From: Tiliqua scincoides
Taxonomy: Eukaryota > Chordata > Lepidosauria > Squamata > Scincidae
NCBI RefSeq assembly: GCF_035046505.1
Contig: NC_089825.1
Location: 1,887,029 to 1,951,028, forward strand
DNA: 64,000 nt
Reading direction: 5' to 3'
The notes under the pieces are model-generated. The model was not told the origin of the DNA, did no database searches, and saw only the letters and a list, made by a program, of their open reading frames with translations. This document shows, in pieces, positions 34,150-46,040 of the stretch. Position 1 is the first letter of the stretch. Each line of letters opens with the position of its first letter. Position numbers and translations under genes: made by a program.

Positions 34150-34592
34150 CAGGGGTGCCTAAACCCTGGCCTGGAGGTCATTTGCAGCCCTCAGGGACCC
34201 CCAATCTGACCTGCAGGAAGCCCCCAGTCCTCAATAAGCCTCTGGCCCTCTGGAGGCTTGCTGGAGCCCATGCTGGCCCAATGGGACTGCTCTCAGCTTG
34301 AGGGTGACTGTTCAACCTCTTGCAAGAGCTGCAGGCCAAGGACTCCCTCCACTGCTTGCTGTTTCACGTCTGTGATGCAGCAGTGGCAGCGAAGGAAAGG
34401 CCGACCTTGCTTTGCGCAAGGCCTTTTATAGGCCTTAGCTATTGCGAGACCTTCGTTCATTCATATAAGTTCCATCTCTAATATATTCATTTATTCAAAT
34501 TTGAAATGAAAGTAAATTACTTTTTTCCTGGCCCCCGACCCAGTGTCAGAGAGATGATGCGGCCCTCCTGCCAAAAAGTTTGGACACCCCTG
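34150..34592. mobile_element. Non-autonomous hAT (family E) with perfect TSD
   Basis: Termini CAGGGGTGCCTAAACCCTGG and TTTGGACACCCCTG. The 8-bp duplication CCCTAAAG is perfect (34142-34149 and 34593-34600). It is 443 bp and similar throughout to 11358-11819 and 49938-50377. No transposase is present. Confidence 0.92.
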
Positions 34593-35121
34593 CCCTAAAG
34601 AATCAACCATGTCTGTTACAGAAGCGTGGGGTGCGTATCCTGATCACCAGGGAGTCAGATGGGAAATGTTGTAACTAGCAAGGAGGAAAGAACTGGAGCA
34701 GAGGAGAGCCATAGATAATGGAGCCAAGAATGTGAGGCAGAAGAATATTGAATTAGACCCCTCTCCAAAATGGCTCCAGGCTGGAGTGGGACGGTTGAGT
34801 TTGCAAAGGGCTCCAGGAACCCGTCCCAAAACCTTCAGAATGTCACTGTGTTTCAAACCCCCCATTTTCCCCAGTACGGCCTCTTTAATTAGTCTCAAAT
34901 ATGTATTTCGTTAAGGAAATGTCTAGGGAAGGCAGCAATAAAGTTAATTGCTTGCAAAGGTTTTAATGGTGATCCCATTGCATTAGATTTTCAACTGTTG
35001 CTGATTTTGGCAGCTGGCTTTGCATTTTCATTGGATCCATGCTGTCTTTGACTCCCCCTTTAAAACAAACTGCTGCAGCAAATAGAGCCAATGTATGTGA
35101 TTTTTTTTAACATGTCTTGCT

Positions 35122-35131
35122 CTATTTTTAG
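35122..35131. promoter_or_regulatory. MEF2-type motif CTATTTTTAG
   Basis: This matches the MEF2 consensus YTAWWWWTAR exactly and lies in repeat-free AT-rich DNA about 21 kb downstream of the MYL3 stop codon. Muscle genes use MEF2 sites, but a single match of this kind arises by chance in AT-rich DNA. A second match (CTATTTTTAA) occurs near 44946. Confidence 0.25.
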
Positions 35132-35802
35132 ATATGGTTATTTGACATTTATATTATAGGAAATAAAAGGGCGGAATTTGCATAATTTTAAGTATCACAG
35201 CTTGGACGATTGAGCAGAGAAGCCTGGTTTGGGGTGAAGGTAGGAAGGAGATTCTTTAAATCATCAGAGAGAGAGAGGCTTTGCTCTTGACTGTTGGAAT
35301 CATTCTGTATTCAACCCCTATGGTTGGACTTGCCCTCTAAGAACCCCACAGGGCATGTCCAATCATAGATTCCCCCACTGTCTTCTTTGGTTGCATCTTG
35401 AGACAAGCCCATGTACTCTAATGCAACATGGTGCAGAATCAATAGGAGAGTAAATGGGAAAGTTGTTAGGAAAACGTTCCTTAATACTGTTGGATGAGAG
35501 CCAGAGAAAGAGATCAGTCGGGGACTCTGAAATATAGAGGCTTAGCCTTCCTTGAGAACTGGAGATAAGGGGTCACAACAGGGTCTTTGCCTCTGGGTGG
35601 TGACCTTGAGCTAGTTCAACACAGACTAACAAGCTGTGGGTGAACCACTGACCTCTAGCCAGTCTCTACCACTGTGGCTGGCCTCCTCTCTCAAGGGTTG
35701 GCCACATCTCTGGAGCGGCAGAAACAATATCCTGTATTGCAAGAGTTCAACCACAACCTTATGGGTTGTATTTTATTCATGTATCCGGGGTTCTCACTTG
35801 CT

Positions 35803-35836
35803 GGTGGGGTGGGGTGGGGTGGGGTAGGGGGTGGGG
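35803..35836 (+). repeat. G-rich (GGGGT)n tract
   Basis: Several GGGGT units followed by AGGGGGTGGGGG give more than four closely spaced G runs on the plus strand. This could fold as a G-quadruplex. Confidence 0.8.
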
Positions 35837-37130
35837 GAAGCAGTTGTGCAATTGTGCTTGACATGTGCGTCAAGACTCAACATGTGTGTACAAGGAGCTC
35901 AGCTCCAAAGCGCCATTCATTTGGTTTCTCCATTTTAGAAGGTGCATGCCCTGTCGATGCCCTTGGGGGGCTCTCCCCTTGCAGCCCCCCTCCCTGTCTG
36001 CGACCAGTTAAACTAAGCAGGCTGAGTCAGCAAACCTCTGCAGAGTTCCCCTTTCAATAAAAGGCAGGATATTTGCTTTCCTGGAAAAGATTAAATTCGG
36101 TCACACCTCTGAATGGCTTCTTGCAATGGGTGAAAAATGAAATTGCCATCTATATAATTGTGGAATTCCATACTTTTTAAAGACAAGTTATTTTTGGTCA
36201 GTAGCCAACCATGTCTGGAAAAACATGGAAAACACTGGCAGCCAGGTTTGTGGGGTGTTGCAAAGGGCAGGGAGTGAAGGGGACCAGAAGAAGAAAAAAC
36301 CAAACTGTATGAGAAATGGAATTTGGGTTCTGGTGCAAACCTTGTTTGTGTGTTTGTGTGTTTGTGTGTTTCAGTTTCCAATCCCAATTATTGGATAGGA
36401 AAAAAAAACACCACCCAACAGATCAACTGCTCTGGTAAAATGCTACCTCTCTGTATAAAAGCCAGTCCTCAACATCCTGTCACATTCTAGCGTGACCAAG
36501 AGCCCAAATCTAGGATGGAACTAGCCTCAACCCGGAGTATGTTGCCACCTTTCACCGTCCCATTCAATAAAGGCAGAGGCCCATTTTGCCCATGTGGGGA
36601 AGGTGAAATAGGGAGAAGGTCTATCACTGGTTGTTGCAGTGGCCACCAGCTGAGATCATGATCATTGTTCCCCAACGACTGTATCATGAGGGGAAAACTG
36701 CAACACCCGCCCCCCGCTCGCCCCGACACACAGAGGATGCAAGAGGTGGAATTGTGTCATTCACTTTCTATACTCCTCTTCCACCCACCCACCCCCAAAT
36801 TCGAGGCTTTCTGCATCATAAACACCAATTTGGAGGTGTGCCTAGCTGTGTGCTTCCTGGCTGGATGGTGGGGGGGACGGGACCCCACACAGGATGGTGG
36901 CCAAGAGGAGCCCCAGCAATGCTGGTAAGTCAGAGTGGGTGGAACCAGACAGGGGGTGGGGGGGATCAAAGCAGATTGGGAGAGGACCAAGGGTTGCCAG
37001 AGGTGGGAGGAGGTGGTACTTGGTGCAAGCAACCTTCTTGAGGTGCTCTCCCATGTCTCTGCAGATGTGCACTGGCTAAAGAGCTGGTGCAAGCTCTTGG
37101 CGTTCTAAGGGCTTATTGAGGGGTGGGGGC

Positions 37131-37390
37131 GAAATATTTTTTCTTACCTCCCCCAAGTACTGCAGCCTGTTTTGGAGCAGTTCTGTGCTTAAAACATAAA
37201 AACATAAAATAACAACAAAATAAAAACAATAAAGAAATTAAGAAAGATTCAAGGAGTAGATAAAAAAAGATCTAATACAACCATAAAAGCAGCATAATCA
37301 AACCTATACATAGTAATTAAAAGGGGGGGTTGAAATAGTTCCTCCTCAAAAGCCAAGCAAAATAAGTGTGTTTTAAACCTCACCAGAAGC
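37131..37390 (-). mobile_element. Possible L2-like LINE 3' fragment
   Basis: On the minus strand a segment like CTTATTTTGCTTGGCTTTTGAGG precedes an AT-rich run that ends in T-rich repeats, as in L2-type 3' ends. G runs interrupt it at about 37325 and 37396. Confidence 0.35.
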
Positions 37391-37734
37391 TATTGGGGGG
37401 GGGGGGGTGTAGCTGCTCTTGCAGAGGGAGTGTGACCCACCCAGAGGAAGTTGCCAATCTCATACCTGCATCGCAGTCTTCCAGATCAGGAGAACCTTGT
37501 CTTGTCCAGATTTAATTTCTGTATATTAGTCCTTATTCAGGCCCCAAAACTGCTTCTAGGCAGACCCCCAGAACTTCCTCCTTAGAAGCTGGGGGAAGAG
37601 AGCAATCCTAGCCAATCAGGGCACCATTCTAAGAGTCAAGCAATTTCTCATGCCATTGCAATGATCTACAATAATTACCTTAAGGAGGGCCTCTTTCAGT
37701 ACTCTCAAACATTATCACAAAACAAACCCCCATC
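37391..37734. other. Unrecognised short interval
   Basis: No exon or repeat family was recognised. Confidence 0.35.
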
Positions 37735-38003
37735 CAGTGGTGTAGCTAAAGGGGGTGCAAAGCACTAAGTTTTGCAGGGAGTCTCACTGCAGTTTGCAAG
37801 CAGCCCCTCCCTCCCCTTTGGAGTCATTCTGGGTGGGGGGGAGCAAAAAGGAGGCATTTGCCTTCCTGCCTCCATGAATTCACCTCTGTTTTGCTCCCCA
37901 CACCTGGAATGGCCCCAAAGGGGAGGGAGAGGGGACGCTTGCATGCTGCAGTGGGGCTCCCTGCAAAGCTTAGCGCTTTGAACCCCTTCTAGCTACGCCA
38001 CTG
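37735..38003. mobile_element. hAT palindromic element, family C, perfect TSD
   Basis: Left end CAGTGGTGTAGCTAAAGGGG, right end CCCCTTCTAGCTACGCCACTG. The 8-bp duplication CCCCCATC is perfect (37727-37734 and 38004-38011), the best proof in this window that family C is hAT and uses an 8-bp duplication. It is 269 bp, with long inverted arms and no coding capacity. Confidence 0.93.
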
Positions 38004-38011
38004 CCCCCATC

Positions 38012-38919
38012 CTTCAGTGCCTTGCGTTCACAGTCTTTTTATAGACCCTCTCACCCTTTTCACATACACATGCAGGTCTATGTATGACAGCAAGTCATGG
38101 TCAGCTCTTGTTACTATAAAGGAAGATATAGTGTCCAGATATATAGTGCCTGCGAAAATGAGCAGTGGTTATCCCAGATTTCAAGTTCAGTGTTTCTCAC
38201 AATTTCTTATAAAGTCAAGCACATCTACATTAAAAAAAGAAAATTCTCAGCCATCAGTCTAGGAAGGCAATCAATGAAAACACAGACAATTACCTAATCA
38301 TGCAAGGCGATGTCATCTGTCACTTCACTCCCCAGTCACCCCATGCGTTCTTCGTTCCTGAATGGCACCTGCTCATAGTCAGTCATGTTCAAAAGCAGCT
38401 GTATTTTACCCTGTCAAAACTTCCTGAGGTATCCTTGGAACTTTTGAATGAGACACCACACCACATCTGTTGATAATGACAAATAAGGGGGGAAGGTTAT
38501 CTCCCCTTTGAGGCATAAAAGGGGCACCAAGAGTAACTGAGCACAAGAGAGAGACTAGTGATCATGTGATTCAGAAAAGGAGGGCATTTTCTGAACACCT
38601 TCATCATCTTCAGAATCATCTCCAAAATTGAAAAGGAAACCTCCAGTACTGGAGTATCCACCCCTGCTCTCCCCACCCCAAATCTTCCCCAAATTGCCCA
38701 CAAATGACCCCCCACACACACACCTTTTCTGCACCAGCGGAACGTCCAGATGAGTCTGGCCATTTCCACTAGTGGTTCTGTTTCGTGCAACAGCAGTGAG
38801 ACATTTACATCAACACAGGGCCTTCGACAAGGGCAGGCTGATGGATCCATTGTCGTCAGTGGCCCCTAGGTTTGGGAAATAAGGTGACCATAGTGTAAGT
38901 GAGCTTCATTTTTCACTTA
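38012..38919. other. Unrecognised sequence, no gene seen
   Basis: No exon or repeat family was recognised. The minus-strand frame at 38497-38850 has no domain pattern. Confidence 0.4.
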
Positions 38920-39389
38920 GGGCCCAATCCTATCCCTTTGTCCCGTCCTGTTCCCCCCCCCCCCGGCTGATGCAGCTGCACCAAAGAGACTTGTGCTATA
39001 TCCTGCGGGGGTGGGGTGGGGATGCCATGATGCGATAGAGAAGGAAGTGAGGCAAAGTTCTACTTACCCTATTCCACTGCCCAGCATCCACAGCAGGTGC
39101 CACCCCTCCCACCTCCATCATGCCTCCTGCCTCCAGCCCTCCCTCAGTTCTACCCCACTCCACCCACCCTCACCCCCCCATTCCACCACCATTTTCCAAG
39201 CTACCTGAGTTGGTGGGCATTCCTGGACCTGCAGCCACTCATAGCGTCCACTCATAGGACCTCTCCATCGGCATTCCAGAACCATGTGACTTTGTGAGCT
39301 ACCGAAGCTCTTTTCGTGACTGCTGTAAGGCAGGACCGGCTGCCCAAACGCTAGTTCCAGCAACAGTGAAGCCCAATAAGACTGGGCTG
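38920..39389. mobile_element. Non-autonomous PIF/Harbinger-like element
   Basis: Left end GGGCCCAATCCTATCC and right end AATAAGACTGGGCTG are imperfect inverted repeats. TTA flanks both sides (38917-38919 and 39390-39392), fitting the 3-bp TWA duplication of PIF/Harbinger. The interior is C-rich with no transposase. The element at 46041 shares the termini and the flanking TTA. Confidence 0.6.
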
Positions 39390-39759
39390 TTAGTAACATA
39401 AGCAAATAGCCCAATTTGATTGGTTACCTAACATTGGCCCACTTCATGTCCATTATGTGCACACTGATTGGTTGGGATCATTTGCAAAGAAATTAAACAC
39501 ATAGAAATTAAACACAGACACCAAAGCAACAGCAAAGGGAGAAACACAGGCTGTGAACTCTAGCAAACCTTGAAAAATGTAGAATAAAGACTTGGGGTAG
39601 GGTTTAAGGTTCTTCGTATCTTTGATTTCAACGTCAAAAAGAAACCTTGAAACACTGACTTGAGCGAGGGCTAAGACAAAACTCACTTTAAAAAATATGC
39701 GTGTGATTTTGTGTGAAAGAATATTGAAACAGTCATGCACACTGAACAGTTCTGCATAC

Positions 39760-40185
39760 CAGTGGACCTCAGACTGAGACTATGGACGCATCACCCACAC
39801 GTAGAACAGGAAGGCATGTCTTCCGTTCACAGTTTCAGGAGTGCAGGAGCAGAGGATATATCTTGGTCAACCAGTCAAGGACAGGAGGCCAGACTTGTAT
39901 ACCAGGCCTGGTCAATCCAGAAGCTTCGTACTGCCTGCCAATTGTGGGCAGTTCTTCCTGGATCTGAAAAGTGTTTGGAAACTTGGGTGAACATGACCCA
40001 CAGCTCAGTCCCCAAACATGGACTTAGTGGGGGGGGGGGGGGAGTTAATGCCAGATACTGGCTCTGCCTTTAGTCTGTTTCACCCCTGATGCACATAGCC
40101 TAAGCTACCCTGTCAGTTTCACAAACCACCTAAAATTGTATCACAACCTAAAATTGTGTCACAACCCACAGTTTGATAATTACTG
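39760..40185. mobile_element. Possible old hAT element
   Basis: Left CAGTGGACCTCAGACTG and right CAGTTTGATAATTACTG are diverged inverted copies of a CAGTGGTTCTCAAACTG-type hAT terminus. Flanking 8-mers CTGCATAC and CTCTAACT agree only partly. A direct repeat CCTAAAATTGT occurs twice near the right end. Confidence 0.4.
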
Positions 40186-42654
40186 CTCTAACTCAAGCAG
40201 CCCTCCCAGGAGATATAGTGTAGTGGTTTAGACAATTTATATGAGCATCCAAGTTCATAAATATGTTTTCATGACTTCCATGAAAATACGCAAAACAAAA
40301 TTACTTCTCTTCTTCTCCTGAAATGGCTGAGACCACCAGACGACACATGTCTGGCCTCCTTGTCATTCTTCACAGGAAGATGTCTCACCATGTGTTGTAT
40401 CAGCAGTTCATTGAGTTCAGTACTCTGGTTGGCGGTTTTGTTCCAGGGTTCTCAGGCAGCAGGGTGCTATTTCCCAGCTTTCTATCCAAGAACCAGTAAG
40501 GAGCAGCTGAAGGCTGAACCTGGGCCACTTCCACTGCAAGGCATGTGGTTGGCATTGACCTACAGCCCTTCACCAAGACAATGTAGGGGCAAATGTCATC
40601 TTTCCACCTTCTGCCAAAGTTTGATTTCCAAAATCTAACTTTCAGAGTTGATCTGCTTAATTTGTATCATAAAACTACATTGATAGACATTCATAAAAAA
40701 CCATCTTGCATATCATGTCAGTTGAAGAATATAACAAAACCTTTTTCTTGTCCCTTTCCTGTTATTTGTCCTTCTCCCACGGGGAACTCTCACCACCCGC
40801 CAACCACCAACACACAGAGGCAGGAAAACCTTAACTCATATCCAAGCAACACAGTTTAGGTATTTGCATCGTGTCTAGTAATGCTTAAAGCCATGACCAA
40901 GGAAACAGATGCTGGCCATATTCCAGGCCTTCCAGAAACAGTATGGCTTACTGTCTGTTGTCTCTTACAGGTCAGCCGCATCAAGGGCGACTTGGCTATC
41001 TTGCTAAGACCAATTGAAAATTCCCAAGAAGCAATGTGTGGTTAGAAGAGGAGGTCATCTAACATTTAGCCAGAGATCAGGGCCTCTGGGAGGAATTTTA
41101 TCAGGGGGTACAAGGTTTCTTTTGGGCCCCTTTGCAAAGAGAGAGTGGGAGGGGGTAGTGATGGGCGCGCAGAATGGAGGCAGGGAGGGGCAAAATGAGG
41201 TTGGGGAACACTCCTTCATACCAAGCAGATCGACAAGCCAAAGAGCTACTGTAGTAGGCCTGTTTCCTCCCAGATTTGACACTGTGTTAAGGGGTGTCAT
41301 GTATGGCCCAGCATCTATGGCTTGCCAGTACCTGCAGCCCCACGCTCATGGTAATGTCCCCAGCATCCCGTGCAGGCAACAAGTCTGAATAGGTAGGAAA
41401 ATGTAAGATCCCAGGAAATTTCTGGGCCCCCTTTTTGGTTCTGGACCCAGGTACAAATTACCCCCTTTACCCCCCTCTTCTAGGTACTGCCGGAAATGTT
41501 TGTGCTTTCACCATCCTGAGAGCAAGAGTCAGAACATCATCACTGCCCACACAAGCCTCTGGAAACCGTTGAAACAGATGATGGCAGGAAAGTAGGAATA
41601 TCAGGAACTGATCAGTGTGTTTCATCATGTGAGGCTCCAAGGATTGTGAACGCCGCAGTGCTGAAATGATGATGAAATCCCTCCCCTTGTGCAAGGGCTG
41701 CCATAGAGTTCAGCTGTAGAGACAGGGATGGATTTCTTATGCTTTGAGTCCTAATGAACCAATGATCTGAGCATTCACTTCGGAATGTGGACTAAGAGCT
41801 GCTTCTCATGAGATATTTTGTCACTCAGGCTTCAGTTAGGACTCAGATAAATGGACACACTCCCACCCCCCCCACCCCCGCCTGTCCTTTTACTTACTAG
41901 GAACCACACGGTGTGAAGTCTCCCTGGCCCACACTCTCTTTGATACAAACTGAAGTGGTGCAGGCAGGTTCCCAGGCAGCACTAAGGGAGCTGCAGGCCA
42001 CAAGTAAGCCATAGGGAAGGGAGCAGCCTCCCTGCCTCCGCTCTGAGGCCCAGGGGAGAAAAGTTAGGTGGGTGTGTCTCTGGAGGCTCTACATGGGCTT
42101 CTGTCCCTATACAGGTGGGGACCCTGGTGATAGGTAGGAGCCCAAGACCCCCTTGGCGCCCTTGGCATCCTTCAAACTCTGTGCAAAGTTGGAGTGCAGA
42201 GCGGAAAGTGGATGATCCAATACCTGATTGTGTTTCGTCCATGGGGGTGAATCAATGCAGCCTGCATCTGCAGTGGTAGATGGTAGACTCGGGATAAGAG
42301 GCACCCCAATTCCACTGCTCTCTTCACCACCCGTCATGATGCAAGCCACATCAGATCACTTCATGGCTGGGCTGGCCCTGCTAAAGACACCTCTAGCCAA
42401 GCATCCATCCATACTTCTGGAACTCCAACCTGATGGGCTGGGCAGCAGCCTTCCTTGTTGCTTGGCCTCCCCCAGCAAGAAGTGGTGAATGGCACAACTG
42501 CCCCTGGCCTGAGCCAGCATGTTCCAGAGAGCCAACCTGTCCAAGAGTCACTGACTAATAACTTCTTCTCCATGAATTTGCCTGTTCTTTGTTTAAAGTA
42601 ATCTAACTGCTACGCTGCAAAAGAGCTCCTGGTGTGAGGTGCAAGTTGGTAGAG
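40186..42654. other. Unrecognised sequence, no gene seen
   Basis: Open frames at 41014-41388 (plus) and 41467-41694 (minus) have no family pattern and no paired splice sites of matching phase. No repeat family was recognised. Confidence 0.4.
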
Positions 42655-42911
42655 AAAGAAAGATGCCTTTAAGAGGGGATTGGACAAATTTCTGGAGGAA
42701 AAGTTCATCACGGGTTACAAGTCATGGTAGATATGTGCAAGGTAGAGGTAGGCTGTCACTGATTACCAGACGCAGGGGAGGGCACCAGAACGCAAGTTGT
42801 GTCTGTTGTCTTGTCTGCTCCCTGGGGCATTTGGTGGGCCGCTGTGAGATACAGGAAGCTGGACTAGATGGGCCTTTGGCCTGATCCAGCGGGGCTCTTC
42901 TTATGTTCTTA
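42655..42911 (+). mobile_element. CR1 LINE 3' end
   Basis: It starts in the last ORF2 codons (GATGCCTTTAAGAGGGGATT) and ends GCTCTTCTTATGTTCTTA. It is a typical 5'-truncated young copy. Confidence 0.88.
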
Positions 42912-43618
42912 AAGAGAACCTCTTTTTTTGGAAAATGTTGAGAAAAAAAAAGTGAGTCAATTATCTTTTTTGCCAAGCAATTTCTTTCTCTTTTATTGAA
43001 AAGTTGTTGGAAGAAAGTCTTTTCAAATTAGGTGCTGGAATTATTGTGCCAATGAAAACAGCGTGAAAGATACACCTTCTATATACTCTGGCTTGTATCG
43101 AAAAAATTTATAGAATATTAATCAAAAATAATAATAGCCAACAGGAATAGTTTTTTTTTACAGTCACAGCATGTATAAAGTCTCTTGTGGTGACTCAGTC
43201 TACGTAATACTGGATACATTGTAAAGGCTGATAATGGGAGTAATTGCTCCATCATCATGTCTGTCTATTGTTGTTGGATCCTTGACAAAGAGAAACAATG
43301 ATCAAACTACACTGTCTTTTCAGAAATTAAAGCAGTCAGAATTCTGTCGCTCCCTTTGATATCTTCCTCCCTCTGTGCACTGGTGCAATTCTTTTTTGTT
43401 TGGGGATCAAAAATCAGAAACTCACTTTTGCAGAAGAGAAACATGAGGAGTAATAAGTAGTATCAGCACATGGAACAATCCTACATGAAGTAAACTGGCA
43501 GATTCATGAGTCCCAAGCTCTGCATCAAAACCTCTGGTTGAAATAATTATGCAGCCGGGAAGTAATTGATTAACATCCCAATTAACTCCGCAGTTTCCTG
43601 CTGTGACTTAGATGGGAC
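42912..43618. other. Unrecognised AT-rich sequence
   Basis: AT-rich and free of recognised repeats. No exon was seen. Confidence 0.4.
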
Positions 43619-43776
43619 CAGTGGCATGACTGGAGAGGGGTGGAGCACTCAGCCATTCCTGGCGGGGGGGGGGAGCAAAGCGGAGCCATATGGCTCTGAA
43701 GGGAGGGGCCGCTTGCCCGCCTTGCTGAGGCTCCCTGCCAGACTAAGTGCTCCACCCCCCTCCAGCTACGCCACTG
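43619..43776. mobile_element. hAT palindromic element, family C, short subtype
   Basis: Left CAGTGGCATGACTGGAGAGG, right CCCCTCCAGCTACGCCACTG. Flanking GATGGGAC and GATGCATC match at 5 of 8. It belongs to the GGAGCACTCAGCC subtype and carries an internal deletion. Confidence 0.75.
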
Positions 43777-44025
43777 GATGCATCAGACACTGAGCCAAAA
43801 GGAGATATATGAGCAGGCCACTTGTACGGGGAGACAGAAGCCAAGATGAGCACAGGGCCCAGCAGTTACCAACCTGCACCCACCTCCTTATTCCCCACTT
43901 AACTGAGTAAACTGGAATTGAACTGGTAGTTTGCTGTCACTACCCACAGCTAGAGAGCCCAGGGAGAAGGAGGTCACCTTTGGGAAGCCTCTCTCCTAGG
44001 TTAACAGGGAGCCCCCAAATCTTGC

Positions 44026-44438
44026 TTGTTGGCAACCTTCAGTCTTGAAAGACTATGGTATCGCGCTCTGAAAGGTGGTTCTGGAACAGCGTCTAGTGTG
44101 GCTGAAAAGGCCAATCCGGGAGTGACAATCCCTTCCACACCGGGAGCAAGTGCAGTCTGTCCCTGGTCTGTCTCCCTGGCTATGGGCCTTCCTTCTTTGC
44201 CTCTTAGCCTCAGACTGTTGGCAAAGTGTCTCTTCAAACTGGGAAAGGCCATGCTGCACAGCCTGCCTCCAAGCGGGCCGCTCAGAGGCCAGGGTCTCCC
44301 ACTTGTTGAGGTCCATCCCTAAGGCCTTCAGATCCCTCTTGCAGATGTCCTTGTATCGCAGCTGTGGTCTACCTGTAGGGCGCTTTCCTTGCACGAGTTC
44401 TCCATAGAGGAGATCCTTTGGGATCCGGCCATCATCCC
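44026..44438 (-). mobile_element. LINE family A, 3' part
   Basis: Minus strand: 'DDGRIPKDLLYGELVQGKRP' through the finger 'CSRCGRDCHSRIGLFSHTRR' in one frame, then the tail hairpin and GGTTGCCAAC. It is 5'-truncated inside the GHVVRMDDG motif. Confidence 0.87.
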
Positions 44439-46040
44439 CAAATCTAGGGGTCACCTTAAAACCAACCAGATGTGTTTCAGTGAACTGGGACCAGGTAGGT
44501 AAAACAATCAACATTAGTGGAAAGGTTGTAAAAGATAAAAACAATGGCAGGAAAGATGCTAGGATTAAAACACAAGGCACAGATGCATTAAGGAAAGTGG
44601 AAGAGGGGGGCAGCAAAGGTTGCAAGGATGTTAAAATGCCAGTGGCAAATAAAACAGAAACCTGCTGCAACCTCTTGGGGTACTTTCCCTACCCAACATA
44701 AGAACATTCTTAGATATGAAAAAAACAAGATTGGAAGGCAGAACAGGGGAAAACATACTTGAGGAACAGAAACTGAAACATACCTACAGAAGCAGATTTG
44801 TGATACTTCTAGTTTAATACGTGCTCAAAAGATCAAGAGGAGCAGATATCTCATAAAGATTGATATTGCTTTGCAAAGTAATACAAGATAACACTTTAGG
44901 CAACTCATCTTCATCATATTTATTCTTAAAAAGTGAACTCCTCAATCTATTTTTAAAGGCTGTCCACCTATGCATAATACGAACAGCTAATATACTGCTT
45001 TAGCAGAGATCTGATGTGATTCTTGAATATCATCCATAATTTAATGAAACTGAAGAAGGGTGGTGATGGAAGCACACTCTCAATTGTTCCTTTTATAACA
45101 AAAAAAGGTGAGTTTAAAAATTACAAGAATAATCAGAGAAATAAGGACATAGCATGGTCTTGTAGGGGAGCTCCCATGAACAAAGGATATGTCCATTCAG
45201 CTTGAAGTACATTCAGTTTTAAAAGGTAAGACTGTCCTAGGATTGCATCATCGTATAACACGCAACATCGTATAACATATTTCATGCTGTCTCAGGTTGC
45301 AGGTCCTTCTGCCCACCCTTTAGCGGGATGGATGAATGAGCCCCTTTGGAGTTCTTGATGACAGACCTGGGCAAAGCCTCAAAGGGGGAGTTAGTGAGCC
45401 CTCTTTCTATCACTTGTGGGCATAAACTCAGTTTCACCTGTGGGATTGGCTACTGGGTGGTCACTTGAGCCACTTTAATTTCTGTGCTACTGTGCTACAA
45501 TTTCTGTGATTGGCTACTGGGTGGTCACTTGAGCCTAGAAACAAGGTGGAGTTCATGGCTCAAAGCTTTGTTTACTGGTCAGTTGGGGAAGGAGATGCCC
45601 AAACAATAAGCAACAGCAACTGAACACTTCGCTACTAAATTGGAGTAACCTGGCAGGCCCTTGGGAGGTGGGGGCATTACAGGGAGGTCCCAAACATGTG
45701 AAAACTGATGAGCAATCAGAGAAGATTAGGAATATTCATCACACTTCCAGATGCTTGGAGTGATCTTGGGGTGAGGACTCAAATGCAAGTTCATTTCCTA
45801 TTAGCATTTGGAGCAGCAGTTTGGGGGATGGAACTGATCTAGAAAACAGTAAGCATCTCTAGCCCAGCACACTTCCAGGGTGACCCAATGCATGGCTGTT
45901 CCAGAGTAAATCTGTTGAGTATAATTGCAATTGGTCTTACTCCCTTACAATTACTCACTTACAATGTGCAAGTGGCATGCACCATTACTCCTTATTTTAC
46001 TATGGAGGGTTGCTTTGTTTCTAGTACTTGTTCCTGATTA
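44439..46040. other. Unrecognised sequence, no gene seen
   Basis: A direct repeat of about 36 bp (GATTGGCTACTGGGTGGTCACTTGAGCC core) occurs twice, at about 45442 and 45508. No exon or transposon was recognised. Confidence 0.4.

Larger units (their letters stand above)
34601..37130. other. Unrecognised sequence, partly AT-rich
   Basis: The stretch 34900-35250 is AT-rich and free of recognised repeats, with a MEF2-type site. Later parts include a GGGGT tract (35803-35836), a TTTGTGTG repeat (about 36340-36372) and purine-rich DNA at 36860-37020. No exon is supported. Confidence 0.4.

Noticed and set aside
41467-41694. Minus-strand frame with 'GSDDVLTLALRMVKAQ' as an exon
   Set aside because: No acceptor and donor pair of matching phase and no recognisable family.
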